Source: an uncultured bacterium (GTDB lineage: Bacteria > Bacillota > Clostridia > Oscillospirales > Ruminococcaceae). Taken from it: a DNA stretch of 8,126 nt. The stretch covers positions 1-8,126 of the forward strand of contig CAJMQZ010000090.1 in the NCBI GenBank assembly GCA_905215595.1, written 5' to 3'. The translations under genes and the position numbers were made by a program. This document shows, in pieces, positions 7,776-8,126 of the stretch; positions within the stretch are counted from its first letter, which is position 1, and every line of letters begins with the position of its first letter. The notes under the pieces were generated by a model that was not told the origin of the DNA, did not search any database, and saw only the letters and a list, made by a program, of their open reading frames with translations.

Positions 7776-7822
7776 AAAATCCCCCTTCGCTGACTTCATC
7801 GGCCAGTGTAGGGGGATTTTTT
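7776..7822 (+). terminator. Rho-independent terminator downstream of lacZ
   Basis: AAAATCCCCC (7776-7785) is the exact reverse complement of GGGGGATTTT (7811-7820). The stem continues inward with T-A at 7786/7810 and CGCTG/CAGTG (7788-7792 with 7804-7808, one G-U pair), interrupted by one T-T mismatch. T-rich sequence runs to 7822 and resumes at 7824. It lies about 160 bp after the lacZ stop. The A-run on the 5' arm gives the opposite strand a T-tract too, so it may work in both directions. A small GC hairpin, CGCCG-CTC-CGGCG (7757-7769), lies just before it. Confidence 0.85.
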
Positions 7823-7864
7823 GTTTGTAGATTCGTTTGTGCAAATTGCTATCGCATTTTTATT

Positions 7865-7893
7865 TTGCAACAGCCCCTTTTTTGTTATATAAA
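7865..7893 (+). promoter_or_regulatory. Candidate sigma-70 promoter with no clear gene behind it
   Basis: TTGCAA (7865-7870) and TATAAA (7888-7893) are 17 bp apart, the optimal spacing, and each differs from consensus at one or two positions. It lies in AT-rich DNA, so chance is a real possibility. No ORF with a ribosome site follows for at least 120 bp. It could be the surviving promoter of a decayed gene or drive an untranslated transcript. Confidence 0.35.
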
Positions 7894-7927
7894 CCTGAGA
7901 ATCATTGCGCGGGGTATCGTGATTGTG

Positions 7928-7981
7928 CTACAAATTTTTATGAAATTATATGCAGCTATACGATTTTGAGAAATTTTGTAG
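7928..7981. repeat. Imperfect inverted repeat in AT-rich DNA
   Basis: CTACAAATTTT (7928-7938) and AAATTTTGTAG (7971-7981) pair at 10 of 11 positions with one central T-T mismatch, around a 32-bp spacer. This could be a regulator site, a transcript hairpin or the ends of a decayed small element. The low complexity makes chance likely enough that I hold it loosely. Confidence 0.3.
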
Positions 7982-8020
7982 ACGAGTGAACAAACTTGGA
8001 TTAAATTTAAGCTACAGTAG

Positions 8021-8126
8021 ATGGGAAGCTTCGGAAAGATATCGGTAAAATATGTGTTCAAGGCAGAGGAGTTCCAGAAGGCATTCGATACCCTTGCAGA
8101 CCGCAACAGCGGCGCTGGCAAGGTGG
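8021..8126 (+). pseudogene. C-terminal remnant of a zinc-type alcohol dehydrogenase
   Basis: The last ~105 bases encode, in frame from 8021, a peptide with SVKYVFKAEEFQKAF followed by DTLADRNSGAGKV. This is the style of the last ~30 residues of medium-chain zinc alcohol or polyol dehydrogenases, where the final helix (EFQKAFD) is followed by G-GKV and the last strand. None of the N-terminal zinc or Rossmann-fold parts is present. A TAG stop lies directly upstream at 8018-8020, the ATG at 8021 has no ribosome site, and base composition jumps from AT-rich to GC-rich here. It therefore looks like the tail of a broken gene. The true 3' end lies outside the window. A small independent gene starting at 8021 is the less likely alternative. 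Identification is from memory of the family and is moderate at best. Confidence 0.42.

Larger units (their letters stand above)
7615..8020. other. AT-rich intergenic stretch without a convincing gene
   Basis: After the lacZ stop the sequence changes from GC-rich coding DNA to AT-rich DNA. The only open frames are short and unlike proteins: one at 7742-7969 on the plus strand runs through the terminator hairpin, and one at 7885-8121 on the minus strand has no ribosome site. What it does hold is the terminator, a candidate promoter and an imperfect inverted repeat, each listed separately. I see no tRNA, riboswitch or transposase remnant. Confidence 0.6.

Noticed and set aside
7900..7924. AATCA/TGATT inverted repeat considered as an operator
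   Set aside because: Five-base arms with no extension are within chance expectation.
7742..7969. 75-codon plus-strand frame downstream of lacZ
   Set aside because: It runs through both arms of the terminator hairpin, has no ribosome site and a low-complexity translation.
7885..8121. 78-codon minus-strand frame at the right edge
   Set aside because: It is antisense to the dehydrogenase-like tail and to AT-rich DNA, with no ribosome site or recognisable motif.

Overview
The window looks like chromosomal DNA from a GC-rich, gut-type Firmicute. Codon use and protein style fit Oscillospiraceae, and a Faecalibacterium-like organism is my best guess. This rests on the look of the proteins (GC-rich third positions, strong AGGAG-type ribosome sites, short intergenic gaps, no signal peptides on the hydrolases) and not on any search.

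Positions 1-4509 hold a tight, same-strand run of three genes for uronic-acid-containing glycans. They are a GH2 beta-glucuronidase whose first ~50 residues lie before the window, a GH88 unsaturated glucuronyl hydrolase, and a DUF2264 protein. The first two are 2 bp apart, with the second gene's Shine-Dalgarno inside the end of the first. The second and third overlap by one base in a TGATG junction, so translation is probably coupled. None of the visible N-termini carries a secretion signal, so these enzymes probably act in the cytoplasm on imported oligosaccharides. GH2 would remove saturated glucuronic acid and GH88 would remove the 4,5-unsaturated uronate left by polysaccharide lyases. The role of the DUF2264 protein is not established from the sequence. 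Its all-helical N-terminal part and beta-rich, His/Tyr-containing C-terminal part suggest a glycan-active enzyme.

Positions 4510-4605 hold a promoter with a perfect extended -10 (TGCTATAAT) and a strong ribosome site. They drive a separate full-length LacZ-type GH2 beta-galactosidase (4606-7614) with all recognisable active-site residues. Its relation to the uronide operon is proximity only. It could release galactose from the same host or plant glycans, or be an independent lactose enzyme.

Positions 7615-8126 are markedly more AT-rich and hold no convincing complete gene. They contain a strong rho-independent terminator (about 7776-7822), a possible orphan sigma-70 promoter, an imperfect inverted repeat, and at the right edge a GC-rich stretch encoding what looks like the C-terminal end of a zinc-type alcohol dehydrogenase. 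That stretch has an in-frame stop just upstream and no ribosome site, which suggests a gene remnant and an old rearrangement boundary.

No RNA gene, CRISPR array, intact mobile element or phage gene was seen. The best candidate for something undescribed is the DUF2264 protein in its coupled uronidase operon.
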